Source of the DNA: JAOZHU01 sp964632845
GTDB taxonomy: Archaea; Thermoproteota; Bathyarchaeia; Bathyarchaeales; Bathycorpusculaceae
Length of the DNA stretch: 47,232 nucleotides
NCBI GenBank assembly: GCA_964632845.1
Contig: CAZWDU010000013.1
Location: 1 to 47,232 of the forward strand
Direction of reading: 5' to 3'
Position numbers and translations under genes: made by a program. Below, piece after piece: positions 33,772 to 42,987 of this stretch (positions are counted from its first letter, which is position 1; each line of letters opens with the position of its first letter). The notes under the pieces were generated by a model. It worked only from the letters and a program-made list of their open reading frames with translations, had not been told where the DNA came from and did not search any database.

Positions 33772-36576
33772 CTACTTCCACTTCCACAACTTCTTATTCA
33801 TCGTAAACTCAGGCAACACAAACAACGCCAAAGAAGACACACCAACCACATACGCCAAATCCGTCAAACTCAACGCCGTCAAATGGAACAACTGCTGCGT
33901 AATCGGAATATACGTAATCCCCAACGTCAACGCCATCGACACAACCTCTGCAATCACAAAGAACTTGTTCTTGAACGCGTCCCTACCCATCCGCCAAACA
34001 CTCCGCTTCTCCGACCTGCAATTCCAAACCACCAACAACTCAAACATCGCCGCCTGCACAAACGCCGTCGTCCGCGCCTCAGCCAAAGTCTCCTCCGTAC
34101 CAAACCCATGAGCAGGCCACACGTAATACTCCAAGCAGAACACCAAGATAGTGCCAATCGCCTGAAGCAGGAAAGACAACACTATAAACCTGCCCATCCC
34201 ATGCAAAATACCCTCCTCAGGCTTCCTAGGCGGCCTATCCATCACATCCACATCAGGCGGATCCGTAGCCAAAGCCACCGCAGGAGCACCATCCGTCACC
34301 AAATTCACCCACAAAATCATCGCAGGCAACAACGGCAACGGAAACAGCTCAGGACTGAAAAGCCCTCCGAGAATCGCAAACGCCCCAATAACCATCAACT
34401 CGTCAAAGTTACACGCAATCAAAAACCGCGCATACTTACGAATGTTATCATAAATAACCCTGCCCTGCTCCACAGCCTTCACAATAGTCGCAAAGTTATC
34501 ATCCGTAAGAATAACATCCGACGCCTCCTTCGTAACATCAGTCCCCGTAATCCCCATCGACACACCCACATCAGCAGCCTTAATCGCAGGCGCATCATTC
34601 ACACCGTCACCCGTCATAGCCACAATATGACCCTTCTCCTTCCACGCGTTAACAATCTTCAACTTATGCTCAGGCGACACCCGCGCGTAAACGCTGACCT
34701 TCTCAACTTCCCCCTCAAACTCCACATCACCAAGCGCATCCAACTCCGCACCAGTCAACACCAAATCGCCTTCACGGAAAATCCCCACTTCCTTAGCAAT
34801 AGCCACCGCAGTCAACTTATGATCGCCAGTTATCATCACCGTCCTTATCCCCGCCTTCTGACAAGTCTTATTCGCCTTGATAGCCTCTTCACGCGGCGGA
34901 TCAATCATCCCCTCCAAGCCCACAAAAACCAAATCCCGCTCCAACGCCTCATCCTCCAACGTCTCCGCAGCCGAAGACAACCGCTTATAAGCCATAGCCA
35001 ACACACGCAAAGCATTACCAGCCAACTGCTCATTCGCCTGCAACACTTCATCAGCCTTAGCCTGCGTCAACTTCACTTCCTTCCCACTCTCAAGCACATG
35101 CAAGCACCGTTCCAAAATCGTCTCAGGCGCACCCTTCACATAAGCCACAACATCACCCTGCGGCGTCTTATGCAAAGTAGTCATACGCTTCCGCTCAGAA
35201 GTAAACGGAATCTCACGAACACGCGGAAAATCAGTATCCAACGCCTCCTTCGCAAACCCAGCCTTCTCAGCAGCCACAATCAACGCGCCCTCAGTTGGGT
35301 CACCGAAAATCTCCCACAAATCCTCCGCATCCTTCTTCTTCCGCAACTGCGCATTATTACACACAGCACCTATCCTAAGCAAAAGCTCCGCATCACCCTC
35401 AGGCTTCGCCACTGCGTCACCCACTCTGAACTCGCCCTTCGGCGCATAACCAACACCAGTAACCTCCAAAAACTTCCCATCCGCATACACCTGCCGCACC
35501 GTCATCTCACCCTTCGTTATAGTCCCAGTCTTATCGGAACAAATCACCGTAACCGCGCCCAACCCCTCAGCCGAAGACAACTTACGCACAAGAGCATTAC
35601 GCTTCGCAAACTCCCTCGCACCAAGAGCCAACGCCACCGTCACAATAGCAGGCAAACCTTCGGGCACAGCCGAAATAGCCAAAGAAATCGAAGACATAAA
35701 CGCCAAAATAAACCCATCAACATTCAAAACCCCAGAAACAACAACATCAAACACCTCAAGAGCAAAAATAAGAACACAAACAGCCACTACAACCTTAGCA
35801 ATTTTCTTGGCGAACTTGTCCAACTTCTTCTGCAGAGGCGTCTCCTCTTCCTCAGCCGTCTGCACCATCTCAGCAATCTTGCCGAACTCCGTGTTCATGC
35901 CCGTGGTAGTCACAACAGCCCTTCCACGTCCATAAACAACATGCGTCGCCGTAAACAACGAATTACGCCTCTCAGAAATCCCCGCATCAACCTTCACAGG
36001 CACCACATCCTTATTCACAGGCGCCGACTCACCAGTCAAAACCGCTTCACTAGCCTTAAGCTCAATCGCCTCAATAATACGGGCATCAGCAGGAACCTGA
36101 TCACCTGACTCCAGCACAAGGATGTCGCCGGGCACAATCTCCTTCGCAGGTATAATCACTTCCAACCCGTCTCGAACAACACGCGCTTTAGGCGCAGTCA
36201 GTTTTTTCATAGCCTCAATCGCCTTTTCAGCGCGGTACTCCTGAACAAAACCTGTTACAGCGACTAAAATGACGATGGCACCTATGATTATCGCGTCAGC
36301 CATAGCTTCCATGAAGCCTTCCTCTGCGCCCGTAATCACATCGTAGTACCCGATGACCGCAGAGAAAATCGTAGCCACAATCAAGAGAATAATGAAAATG
36401 TCCTTAAACTCGCCGAGAAACATGCTGAGCGCAGATTTGCGCTTCTTAGCAACTAACTCGTTAGCACCATATTTTTTCAGTCTTTCTTGGGCTTCCTGAG
36501 ATGTTAATCCTTCATGCGTAACCTCTAATTCATGCATAACATCGTCGACTTTCTCGTTGTGCCACGATTTGGACAT
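33772..36576 (-). CDS. P-type cation ATPase, Ca2+-transporting (P2A) type
   Basis: A 934-residue P-type ATPase. The phosphorylation site is VICSDKTGTITKGEMT, the actuator loop is LTGESAPVNKD, the nucleotide domain has KGAPETILERC, and the hinge is MTGDGVNDAPAIKAADVG. The N-terminal cation-ATPase domain (VMHELEVTHEGLTSQEAQERLKKYG) and the C-terminal four-helix extension place it in the type II group. SAVPEGLPAIVTVALALG in helix 4 fits the PEGLPA motif of Ca2+ pumps. I take ATG 36576, 6 nt after GAGGGG, over TTG 36594. Divergent from the pyrophosphatase gene. The large open frame on its opposite strand is a codon-bias shadow. Confidence 0.92.
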   Translation of the reverse strand: MSKSWHNEKVDDVMHELEVTHEGLTSQEAQERLKKYGANELVAKKRKSALSMFLGEFKDIFIILLIVATIFSAVIGYYDVITGAEEGFMEAMADAIIIGAIVILVAVTGFVQEYRAEKAIEAMKKLTAPKARVVRDGLEVIIPAKEIVPGDILVLESGDQVPADARIIEAIELKASEAVLTGESAPVNKDVVPVKVDAGISERRNSLFTATHVVYGRGRAVVTTTGMNTEFGKIAEMVQTAEEEETPLQKKLDKFAKKIAKVVVAVCVLIFALEVFDVVVSGVLNVDGFILAFMSSISLAISAVPEGLPAIVTVALALGAREFAKRNALVRKLSSAEGLGAVTVICSDKTGTITKGEMTVRQVYADGKFLEVTGVGYAPKGEFRVGDAVAKPEGDAELLLRIGAVCNNAQLRKKKDAEDLWEIFGDPTEGALIVAAEKAGFAKEALDTDFPRVREIPFTSERKRMTTLHKTPQGDVVAYVKGAPETILERCLHVLESGKEVKLTQAKADEVLQANEQLAGNALRVLAMAYKRLSSAAETLEDEALERDLVFVGLEGMIDPPREEAIKANKTCQKAGIRTVMITGDHKLTAVAIAKEVGIFREGDLVLTGAELDALGDVEFEGEVEKVSVYARVSPEHKLKIVNAWKEKGHIVAMTGDGVNDAPAIKAADVGVSMGITGTDVTKEASDVILTDDNFATIVKAVEQGRVIYDNIRKYARFLIACNFDELMVIGAFAILGGLFSPELFPLPLLPAMILWVNLVTDGAPAVALATDPPDVDVMDRPPRKPEEGILHGMGRFIVLSFLLQAIGTILVFCLEYYVWPAHGFGTEETLAEARTTAFVQAAMFELLVVWNCRSEKRSVWRMGRDAFKNKFFVIAEVVSMALTLGITYIPITQQLFHLTALSLTDLAYVVGVSSLALFVLPEFTMNKKLWKWK

Positions 36577-36747
36577 TTTGCTCCCCTCACTCAACTAGCG
36601 ATATGAATTCCATTATTCTTAGATACAGTGGTTTTAACCTTTTCCTTCGCTTTTCAGGAAAACAAAGGCTAATAAATAAGTTCTCACAAATCTCCCCCCG
36701 CAATTTAAAAAAACCAAAAAGAAGAATTACAGGTAAGGTTGAAAAGA

Positions 36748-38820
36748 ATGTTTGAACCTTGGTTAATAGCACCAATATCCGCAGCAATCTCGATTCTAGC
36801 TGGCTTATATTTCTACCATTACGTTAACAAGCAAGACTCTGGAACACCGCGCATGCACGAAATCTGCGGAGCAATCAAAGAAGGCTCAAAAGCTTTTCTG
36901 CGAAGAGAATACAAGATACTCGCTATCTTCGTAATAATCGTCGGTACGCTCATAGGCATTTTCCTGCCCCAGCCTGTCTGGACAAACGTCAAGCCCCTGC
37001 AAAACTTAAGCTTAGCTCTTGCATACTTCTTCGGCGCTGCATGTTCAGCGCTAGCTGGCTACTTCGGAATGGACATCGCCACCAAAGCAAATGCCAAAGC
37101 AGCTTACGCAGCACGCGACGGCTTAAACAAGGCATTCCCAATAGGCTTCCGCGGCGGTGCAGTCATGGGGCTCGCAGTAGTAGGCTTCTCCCTGCTTGGA
37201 ATCAGCGTAGTTTACGCGGTTACTGGCATGCCTGAAGACATGAGTGTACCCCCAGTCTTAGCGTTCAGTTTCGGCGCAAGTGCACTGGCGCTCTTCGCAA
37301 AAGCTGGTGGAGGCATCTACACCAAGACAGCTGACATCAGTGCTGACCTCGTCGGAAAAGTCGAGTTGGGTATTCCTGAAGATGACCCTAGAAACCCTGC
37401 TGTCATAGCTGACAACGTAGGCGACAACGTTGGTGATGTCGCGGGGATGGGCGCTGACTTAGCTGACTCGTACATAGCCAGCACCGTAGCCACGATGATT
37501 CTGGGTGTTGCATTGGGTTTCGCAGAGATTGCATTGGTTTTTACAGGCGTCGGTATAATTGCATCCATCATCGGCGCGTTTACGTTGCGTACAGGTGTGA
37601 AAGGCAACCCGGGAAAAGCTCTCAACATGGGAACCTACGCTACATGTATCCTGTTCTTAGCAATGACATTTGTCGTTTCATATTACCTGCAGTATCCGCT
37701 GGAACTGTGGGGCGCCGCAGTCGTCGGTCTCGTCGCTGGAATCGTCATCGGCACAACATCTGACTATTTCACATCCGAAAACAAGAGTCCTGTTATGAAA
37801 ACTGCTGAATCGGCAAAAACTGGAGCGGCAACAACCATCATCACAGGCTTCTCTTACGGTCTGCAAAGCGTTTTTCCACCGCTACTCGGCATCGGCATCG
37901 CGTCAGCAGTCGCGTATTACTTATGTGCTCCTCTTGGCGCAGGATACGCTCTGTTCGGCATTAGTTTAGCAGCAGTAGGCATGCTTTCAATCGTAGGCAT
38001 GATAATCTCCAACGACGCGTACGGTCCAATTGTTGATAACTCCCGTGGAATTGCTGAGCAAGCAGGATTAGGCGACGAAGTAATACGCATAACCGACGAG
38101 TTGGACGCGGCAGGTAACACTGCTAAGGCAATAACTAAAGGCTTCGCAATAGGCGCCGCAGGCTTAACCGTGATCGCGTTGTTAGCGGCGTTTCAAGAAA
38201 TCGCCGCAAACGCTGGGCACCCGGTGGTCTTCGACATCATGAACCCGCTTGTTCTAATGGGCGCGCTCATAGGCGTAGGCATGCCCGCCCTGTTCTCCGC
38301 CATGCTCATGCTCGGCGTCGGACGCAACGCTGAAAGGATGATTGCGGAAATCCGAAGGCAATTCAGAGAAATTCCAGGCTTGCGCGAAGGCAAAGAAGGC
38401 GTAAAACCCGACTACGCAAAATGCGTTGACATCGCCACGACAGGTGCACTGCGCGAGTTACTGCCTGCAAGCGCCATAACGTTGGTTGTGACTCTTGCGG
38501 TAGGCTTCGTAGGCGGCATCCAAGCGCTCGGCGGATGCTTGGCAGGCAGCATATTCTCTGGCTTGTTGTTGGCTTTGTTGATGTCTAATGCTGGTGGCTT
38601 GTGGGACAACGCAAAGAAGCTCATTGAAACTGGCGTTCACGGCGGCAAAGGCTCAGACGCGCACAAGGCAGCTGTTGTCGGCGACACTGTTGGCGACCCA
38701 TTCAAGGACACGGCAGGTCCTTCGTTGAACACGATGATTACGGTGATGTCGCTGGTTGCTTCACTGTTTGCAGTGCTAATCATACAGTATAACTTGCTAG
38801 GCATTTTAGGTATAGCTTAG
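36748..38820 (+). CDS. hppA: Proton-pumping membrane pyrophosphatase, K+-independent type
   Basis: A 690-residue, about 16-helix enzyme that couples pyrophosphate hydrolysis to ion transport. Catalytic motifs are DDPRNPAVIADNVGDNVGDV (about 210), SNDAYGPIVDNSRGIAEQ (about 425) and GDTVGDPFKDTAGPSLN (about 650). The diagnostic stretch AAGNTAKAITKG has Lys where K+-dependent enzymes have Ala. In this family that marks K+-independent H+-pumps, and Na+-pumps are all K+-dependent. ATG 36748 has AAGG at a normal distance; TTG 36739 directly abuts that site and is less likely. It recycles PPi from biosynthesis, including tRNA charging and acetate activation, into an ion gradient. Confidence 0.93.
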   Translation: MFEPWLIAPISAAISILAGLYFYHYVNKQDSGTPRMHEICGAIKEGSKAFLRREYKILAIFVIIVGTLIGIFLPQPVWTNVKPLQNLSLALAYFFGAACSALAGYFGMDIATKANAKAAYAARDGLNKAFPIGFRGGAVMGLAVVGFSLLGISVVYAVTGMPEDMSVPPVLAFSFGASALALFAKAGGGIYTKTADISADLVGKVELGIPEDDPRNPAVIADNVGDNVGDVAGMGADLADSYIASTVATMILGVALGFAEIALVFTGVGIIASIIGAFTLRTGVKGNPGKALNMGTYATCILFLAMTFVVSYYLQYPLELWGAAVVGLVAGIVIGTTSDYFTSENKSPVMKTAESAKTGAATTIITGFSYGLQSVFPPLLGIGIASAVAYYLCAPLGAGYALFGISLAAVGMLSIVGMIISNDAYGPIVDNSRGIAEQAGLGDEVIRITDELDAAGNTAKAITKGFAIGAAGLTVIALLAAFQEIAANAGHPVVFDIMNPLVLMGALIGVGMPALFSAMLMLGVGRNAERMIAEIRRQFREIPGLREGKEGVKPDYAKCVDIATTGALRELLPASAITLVVTLAVGFVGGIQALGGCLAGSIFSGLLLALLMSNAGGLWDNAKKLIETGVHGGKGSDAHKAAVVGDTVGDPFKDTAGPSLNTMITVMSLVASLFAVLIIQYNLLGILGIA

Positions 38821-38886
38821 TTTTCTTTACTTTCCTCTTTTTTGTTTCATTACCCTTCCTCAAAAGCAGAGGAGCTATACTTCAAA

Positions 38887-39051
38887 ATGGGCGTCACAGG
38901 TGGCACACTCCACATGATGCTAAAAAACAAAAACAGGAAGATGCCTCTCTTAGACTGCAAAACTATCAGATCAGACCACGCTATACTTGCACAGATGATA
39001 GAGAAACTGATTGCTGCAACAGGAAAAATCAAAGCCTACGAAGACGCATAG
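38887..39051 (+). CDS. Hypothetical small protein, 54 residues
   Basis: A possible gene with ATG 38887 and GAGGAG 12 nt upstream. The product is basic and ends in a helical segment (HAILAQMIEKLIAATGKIKA). The frame stays open back to 38842 (FHYPSSKAEELYFK), which also looks coding, so it may be the tail of a broken longer gene. The T-rich stretch after hppA (38822-38850) is probably that gene's terminator. No family recognised. Confidence 0.35.
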   Translation: MGVTGGTLHMMLKNKNRKMPLLDCKTIRSDHAILAQMIEKLIAATGKIKAYEDA

Positions 39052-39084
39052 AATATTTGCTAGCCAGAACCCAAGGCTAAAGCT

Positions 39085-40380
39085 TTATGCCATAAGTATG
39101 GCTCCATAGCGCGCTACCTGTGATGTATTAGGATCAACTTCCAGTTTTTCCGAAATCTCAGTCAGCAACTTGTGGCATTCCTGCTGGTTTTTGCAGGCTT
39201 GCAGCTGCTTGCGCTCAGAACCTAGAAGAGCCGGATCTGATCCGCCGCTCACTAGAACTTGGAAGTGCAGGTTTTCCTTTTTGCTGCATAATTGAGAGTT
39301 GTATACCTTGTTTATGTAACTGGAAGTATAAGCACCGACCAAAAAAACTGCAACACGCCTTCCCTTATCAAGTTTATCGCATAGCTCCATCAACTCACCC
39401 CCGCGAGGCTCCCGCGGATAATTGGACACGATAATAACTTTGCTTCCTTGCTGGTTCCTACATATTGCCGTTTCATTGACCAACCAAGAGTAACTACAAT
39501 TGTTATTCCACCGTACAACGTAACTCTCCTCAAGATTACTTGCCTGCTCTACAAATGGACTGGCAAACCTTTCCCAACCAGCAGCAACCAGTACACGGTC
39601 TGGAGAATTGGCATTTATCACACCTATGATGTGGTCTCGTATCTCCTGCTCTGAACCAAAAAACAGCATATTAACCTCTCCGTTTGACCACGAACTATCT
39701 ACTTCAGTTTTCGTGGGGGTCAAAAGTTTGCTGAGCTCTGCTATTTTCTTTATAGCCCAATCATTACTGGAATTTAGTTCAGCAGACTTTTGATAGCAAG
39801 CTAAAGCTTCCGTGAAGCGATAAAGCCTCTCCAAGCATAGTCCTTTGTTATACCAAGAGACAGAATCCTTCGGGTCAATCTGCAATGCCTTATCAAAACT
39901 ATTAATCGCCGCCTCAAACCGGTGCAAATCAATAAAAGCAAGGCCTTGATAAACCCAAACTGCAGTCACATTCGGGTTAATCTGGATAGCATTGTTGTAA
40001 CATAATATGGCTTCTTCGAGCCGCCCAAGCTTCCGCAGGCTACCAGCCTTGTTAAAGTGTGGGTTCTGAGAGTTAGGGTTAATCGCAATGGCCTTGTTGA
40101 AGCATTCTATAGCCTCCTCAAAACGGTTGAGCATGAAAAAACCAAGCCCTTTATTGTTCCACGCGTCAACATAATTCGGATTTAAGCGCAACGCTTCAGT
40201 ATAACAATTTACCGAATCTAAATAGTTGCCTTTTTCATAAAGCGAAAAACCCTTGTTAAACCAGAAAGTAACATCATTATTGCTACTGTCTGATGCACTC
40301 AGTATGATCCCCTTTGAAACGAAGGGGCAAAACCCTCTCTTATAGTTTATGTTAAGTAACCATAAGCAATACCGATTCAC
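39085..40380 (-). CDS. TPR-repeat protein with unknown C-terminal domain
   Basis: A 431-residue protein. Five 34-residue tetratricopeptide repeats are seen from about residue 38 to 207 (GFSLYEKGNYLDSVNCYTEA, GLGFFMLNRFEEAIECFNKA, GSLRKLGRLEEAILCYNNAI, GLAFIDLHRFEAAINSFDKA, GLCLERLYRFTEALACYQKS). The C-terminal 200 residues form an alpha/beta domain I do not recognise (VINANSPDRVLVAAGWERFA, KVIIVSNYPREPRGGELMEL, RRVAVFLVGAYTSSYINK). Start GTG 40380; the first 30 residues are unlike the rest and no better start is available. TPRs normally scaffold protein partners. The gene lies just outside the proposed island. Confidence 0.7.
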   Translation of the reverse strand: MNRYCLWLLNINYKRGFCPFVSKGIILSASDSSNNDVTFWFNKGFSLYEKGNYLDSVNCYTEALRLNPNYVDAWNNKGLGFFMLNRFEEAIECFNKAIAINPNSQNPHFNKAGSLRKLGRLEEAILCYNNAIQINPNVTAVWVYQGLAFIDLHRFEAAINSFDKALQIDPKDSVSWYNKGLCLERLYRFTEALACYQKSAELNSSNDWAIKKIAELSKLLTPTKTEVDSSWSNGEVNMLFFGSEQEIRDHIIGVINANSPDRVLVAAGWERFASPFVEQASNLEESYVVRWNNNCSYSWLVNETAICRNQQGSKVIIVSNYPREPRGGELMELCDKLDKGRRVAVFLVGAYTSSYINKVYNSQLCSKKENLHFQVLVSGGSDPALLGSERKQLQACKNQQECHKLLTEISEKLEVDPNTSQVARYGAILMA

Positions 40381-40428
40381 AGCTTCCGAAGAATCACTTT
40401 CCCAACGCTAAGACGCTGGAAAGCAACT

Positions 40429-40670
40429 ATGGAATACACTAAAACCAAAGACATGCTTCACGTCATGCAAGTACTAGCCACAAGAACATCAAAAGCACCC
40501 TACTATACACTCAGCTAATACATGCAGAGAAAGACGACGAATTCACCTGCAAAGTAGCCAAAACACCCAAAGAAATTCAAGAATTAATAGAGCTAGGCTT
40601 CGAATACATATGGCTCCTAGGAAGACCTACTTCAGGAAGCGAAAACGAAAATGTCGCAAGCTTATTCTAA
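40429..40670 (+). pseudogene. Frameshifted small archaeal protein gene
   Basis: ATG 40429 reads MEYTKTKDMLHVMQVLATRT and stops at 40518. In another frame from 40515 it continues LIHAEKDDEFTCKVAKTPKE then IQELIELGFEYIWL. A third frame then offers TYFRKRKRKC. The pieces together resemble a conserved archaeal protein of 70-80 residues ending in FRKRK (from recall). At least two frameshifts argue for a dead gene rather than recoding. It sits immediately before the tRNA-Phe 3'-end remnant. Confidence 0.55.
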
Positions 40671-40706
40671 AATGATGGTTGGTGGTGCCGAGGGCCGAGT
40701 TTGGAC
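40634..40706. repeat. Decayed copy of tRNA-Phe 3' end and flank (possible attachment site)
   Basis: Positions 40686-40706 (TGCCGAGGGCCGAGTTTGGAC) match the 3' end of tRNA-Phe at 46001-46021 in 19 of 21 bases. Similarity continues without gaps through the flank to 40634 (matching 45949), including an exact 12-bp AGGAAGCGAAAA, though the middle is eroded. The rest of the tRNA is absent. This is the arrangement left by integration into a tRNA gene. Confidence 0.6.
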
Positions 40707-40731
40707 TAAGGCCTCTTGGTGATATCTCCCA

Positions 40732-40768
40732 CGCAACTTTCCCTTCTTCTTTTGTTGCGACTTTTTTT
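40732..40768 (+). terminator. Possible hairpin terminator
   Basis: CGCAAC (40732-40737) pairs with GTTGCG (40754-40759) across 16 nt and is followed by eight T. The stem is only 6 bp and no live plus-strand gene precedes it. Confidence 0.25.
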
Positions 40769-40775
40769 TGGCTTC

Positions 40776-41072
40776 TCATTGGTCTTTGGGCTTTTCATTA
40801 GAATCGATATCAGTATCATCCGCTTGTGTTTCAGAAAAGTGAATCTCTTTTCTCAAAGTACATCTGCAAACACATCCTCTTGCTTCTTTAACTAGACTAC
40901 AATCTGCTGCTGGTCTTATGTCATAAACGGGACCATAAGTAGGGTGCGTGAGATGCGTGGGGCGTGGGTCTCCCGGTCTAAATACCCATGTATAGCCTTC
41001 CAGTGCCTTACAAGTAGGGCAGACATTTTCGTCTTTTTGAGTTTTCCAGATCATTTTTAGAATTGGCAGCAT
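40776..41072 (-). CDS. Phage minor-head-protein-like cysteine protein
   Basis: A 98-residue protein with CPTCKALEGYTWVF (about residue 18), HPTYGPVYDIRPAADC and GCVCRCTLRKE (about 66). The order Cys-x-x-Cys, aromatic turn, His, Cys-Arg-Cys resembles the short C-terminal domain of SPP1 gp7/Mu F-like minor head proteins. The N-terminal part of such proteins is absent, and the last 20 residues are acidic. It may be a fragment of a viral gene or a small free-standing metal-binding protein. ATG 41072 without a clear binding site. It lies next to the proposed left border of the island. Confidence 0.5.
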   Translation of the reverse strand: MLPILKMIWKTQKDENVCPTCKALEGYTWVFRPGDPRPTHLTHPTYGPVYDIRPAADCSLVKEARGCVCRCTLRKEIHFSETQADDTDIDSNEKPKDQ

Positions 41073-41117
41073 GATTAAGAACTCTTTTCTTCGCCGTTGG
41101 CCTTTTTGGCTAGGTTG

Positions 41118-42458
41118 CTACACAATGCCTTGATCCACCATTGCATCTGCTACTTTAACAAAGCCGGCGATATTTGCCCCCTTTGTGTAGTTGATGAAGT
41201 CTCCTTCTCTGCCGTATCGAACACATGTTTCATGTATAGACTTCATTATGGTGCGGAGTCTGTCGTCTACCTCCTGCCGTGTCCATGATAGACGCATGCT
41301 ATTTTGAGACATTTCCAGCCCAGAAGTTGCTACTCCGCCAGCGTTGGCTGCTTTTCCCTGGCCGTACAGCACTTGATTGTTAAGGAACACTTTGACGCCC
41401 GCGGTTTCGGTCGGCATGTTGGCGCCTTCGCATACACAGTAGCAATCGTTATTTACTAAAGTCTTGGCGTCGTATCCGCTGATTTCGTTTTGAGTAGCGC
41501 AGGGTAATGCTACTTGGCATTCGATTTCCCATGGCCGTTTACCTTCTAGATACTCTGCACCCTTGTATTTACTTGCATACTCCTTAATCCGCCCGCGTCT
41601 GTTATTTTTCAAATCCATTACATACGCTAGTTTTGCGCCGTAGATTCCATCTTTATCGTAGATAGTTCCGTCGCTGTCAGACAGAGTAACTACTTTACCT
41701 CCGAGTGATGTGACTTTTTCCACTGCGTACTGAGCGACATTTCCTGAACCGGAAATGACAACGGTTTTACCTTTGAAATCTTCGTTTCTTGTCCTGAGCA
41801 TTTCCTGTGCGAAGTAAGCAACACCATAACCAGTGGCTTCTGGTCGAATCAAGCTGCCACCCCAATTTAAGCCCTTGCCGGTTAATACACCTGCAAACTC
41901 GTTTCTGAGTTTTTTGTACATTCCAAACAAAAATCCGATTTCTCGACCACCAACACCGATATCACCAGCAGGGACATCTGTGTCTGCACCTACATGGCGT
42001 GAGAGTTCTAACATGAAGTTCTGGCAGAACCTCATTACTTCAGCGTCACTTTTACCCTTCGGGTCAAAATCCGAACCGCCTTTGGCACCGCCCATTGGCA
42101 GGGTAGTTAACGAATTCTTGAAGACTTGCTCAAATGCTAGAAATTTTAAAACGCTCAGATTAACTGTTGGATGAAAGCGTAAGCCACCTTTGTAGGGGCC
42201 TATAGCACTGTTCATCTGAATTCTGTAGCCTTTGTTTACTTTAAGTTCGCCTTTGTCGTTAACCCAAGTTACCCTAAACATGATTATTCTTTCAGGTTCA
42301 ACTATCCGCTCGAGAATGTTAGCAGATTGATATTTGGGGCTATTTTCTATTACCGGCCATACTGAGCTTATAACTTCTTCAACTGCTTGATGGAACTCCA
42401 ATTGGTTTGGATTCTTTTCTTCTACGTACGCCATAAAGTCTTTTACAGATTTGTACAT
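41118..42458 (-). CDS. gdhA: Glutamate dehydrogenase, bacterial hexameric type
   Basis: A 446-residue enzyme interconverting glutamate and 2-oxoglutarate plus ammonia. Landmarks: MNSAIGPYKGGLRFHPTVN (about 80), the active-site segment TLPMGGAKGGSDFDPKGKSD (about 118), DVPAGDIGVGGREIGFLFG (about 160), and the nucleotide fold VVISGSGNVAQYAVEKV (about 235). Length and sequence style match the about 447-residue GDH of bacteria such as E. coli rather than the about 420-residue enzymes of hyperthermophilic archaea, so transfer from bacteria is likely. NADP is the usual cofactor of this class. ATG 42458. A zinc-ribbon gene precedes it by 19 bp on the same strand, and two Lrp regulators lie divergently upstream. 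Confidence 0.93.
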   Translation of the reverse strand: MYKSVKDFMAYVEEKNPNQLEFHQAVEEVISSVWPVIENSPKYQSANILERIVEPERIIMFRVTWVNDKGELKVNKGYRIQMNSAIGPYKGGLRFHPTVNLSVLKFLAFEQVFKNSLTTLPMGGAKGGSDFDPKGKSDAEVMRFCQNFMLELSRHVGADTDVPAGDIGVGGREIGFLFGMYKKLRNEFAGVLTGKGLNWGGSLIRPEATGYGVAYFAQEMLRTRNEDFKGKTVVISGSGNVAQYAVEKVTSLGGKVVTLSDSDGTIYDKDGIYGAKLAYVMDLKNNRRGRIKEYASKYKGAEYLEGKRPWEIECQVALPCATQNEISGYDAKTLVNNDCYCVCEGANMPTETAGVKVFLNNQVLYGQGKAANAGGVATSGLEMSQNSMRLSWTRQEVDDRLRTIMKSIHETCVRYGREGDFINYTKGANIAGFVKVADAMVDQGIV

Positions 42459-42477
42459 AACGCATCACTGTCTTTGT

Positions 42478-42789
42478 CTATATGTTGCTGACTACACGTA
42501 TCCGGTCAAAGCTAAGCGGTGTATTCTGGGTTTCTTTTAAAGGAAAGTTAACCTCATAGGCGTCTTTAGAGCCACACACAGGGCATGATCTGATCCTGAG
42601 TTTACAATTTTGGCAAACCTCAGACTCCTCGCCAACATGAAGATACACGTCCTCTTTTCCGTCTAAGCTGCCAGCGAATACTCCCACTATTTCAACCCAT
42701 GTCATGCCACAATGCGCGCAAGCAAATCTCTTTTTAAGGCCGCCTTCAAGAGTATGCTTGATCTGACTAATCGCTTTTTCCAGTTGCAT
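42478..42789 (-). CDS. Zinc-ribbon protein upstream of gdhA
   Basis: A 103-residue protein with a helical start (MQLEKAISQIKHTLEGG) and two Cys pairs: CAHCGMTW and CQNCKLRIRSCPVCG, enough for one or two zinc sites. I set the start at ATG 42789 because a TATA box (CTTATATAC, 42832-42824) lies 35 nt upstream. The longer frame from 42867 would begin before the promoter. It ends 19 bp before gdhA and is probably co-transcribed, so this TATA box likely drives both. An inverted CTGTA/TACAG lies just after the TATA box and could bind a regulator. Confidence 0.65.
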   Translation of the reverse strand: MQLEKAISQIKHTLEGGLKKRFACAHCGMTWVEIVGVFAGSLDGKEDVYLHVGEESEVCQNCKLRIRSCPVCGSKDAYEVNFPLKETQNTPLSFDRIRVVSNI

Positions 42790-42987
42790 GTGCAAATCCC
42801 AATACTGTAAGAAACTACAGGCAGTATATAAGATTTTGTTGGCTAACTGTAATACTTTAGCAAACATTATAAGAAATACATCAATTAAAAATCGGTTTTA
42901 TCTACATAACGATGCTTTCTCAGCTTGTTATAAGCAGAATTAAATACCGAATAAACCACTAACTTAGAACAGCAGAAGGGGTGAAAC

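Noticed and set aside
33883..36108. 741-codon open frame on the plus strand opposite the P-type ATPase
   Set aside because: The product is extremely Arg/His/Asn/Gln/Pro-rich with no domain, while the minus strand encodes a complete ATPase. It results from strong codon bias.
40429..40518. Programmed frameshift in the small gene
   Set aside because: A second frameshift further on makes decay the simpler explanation.
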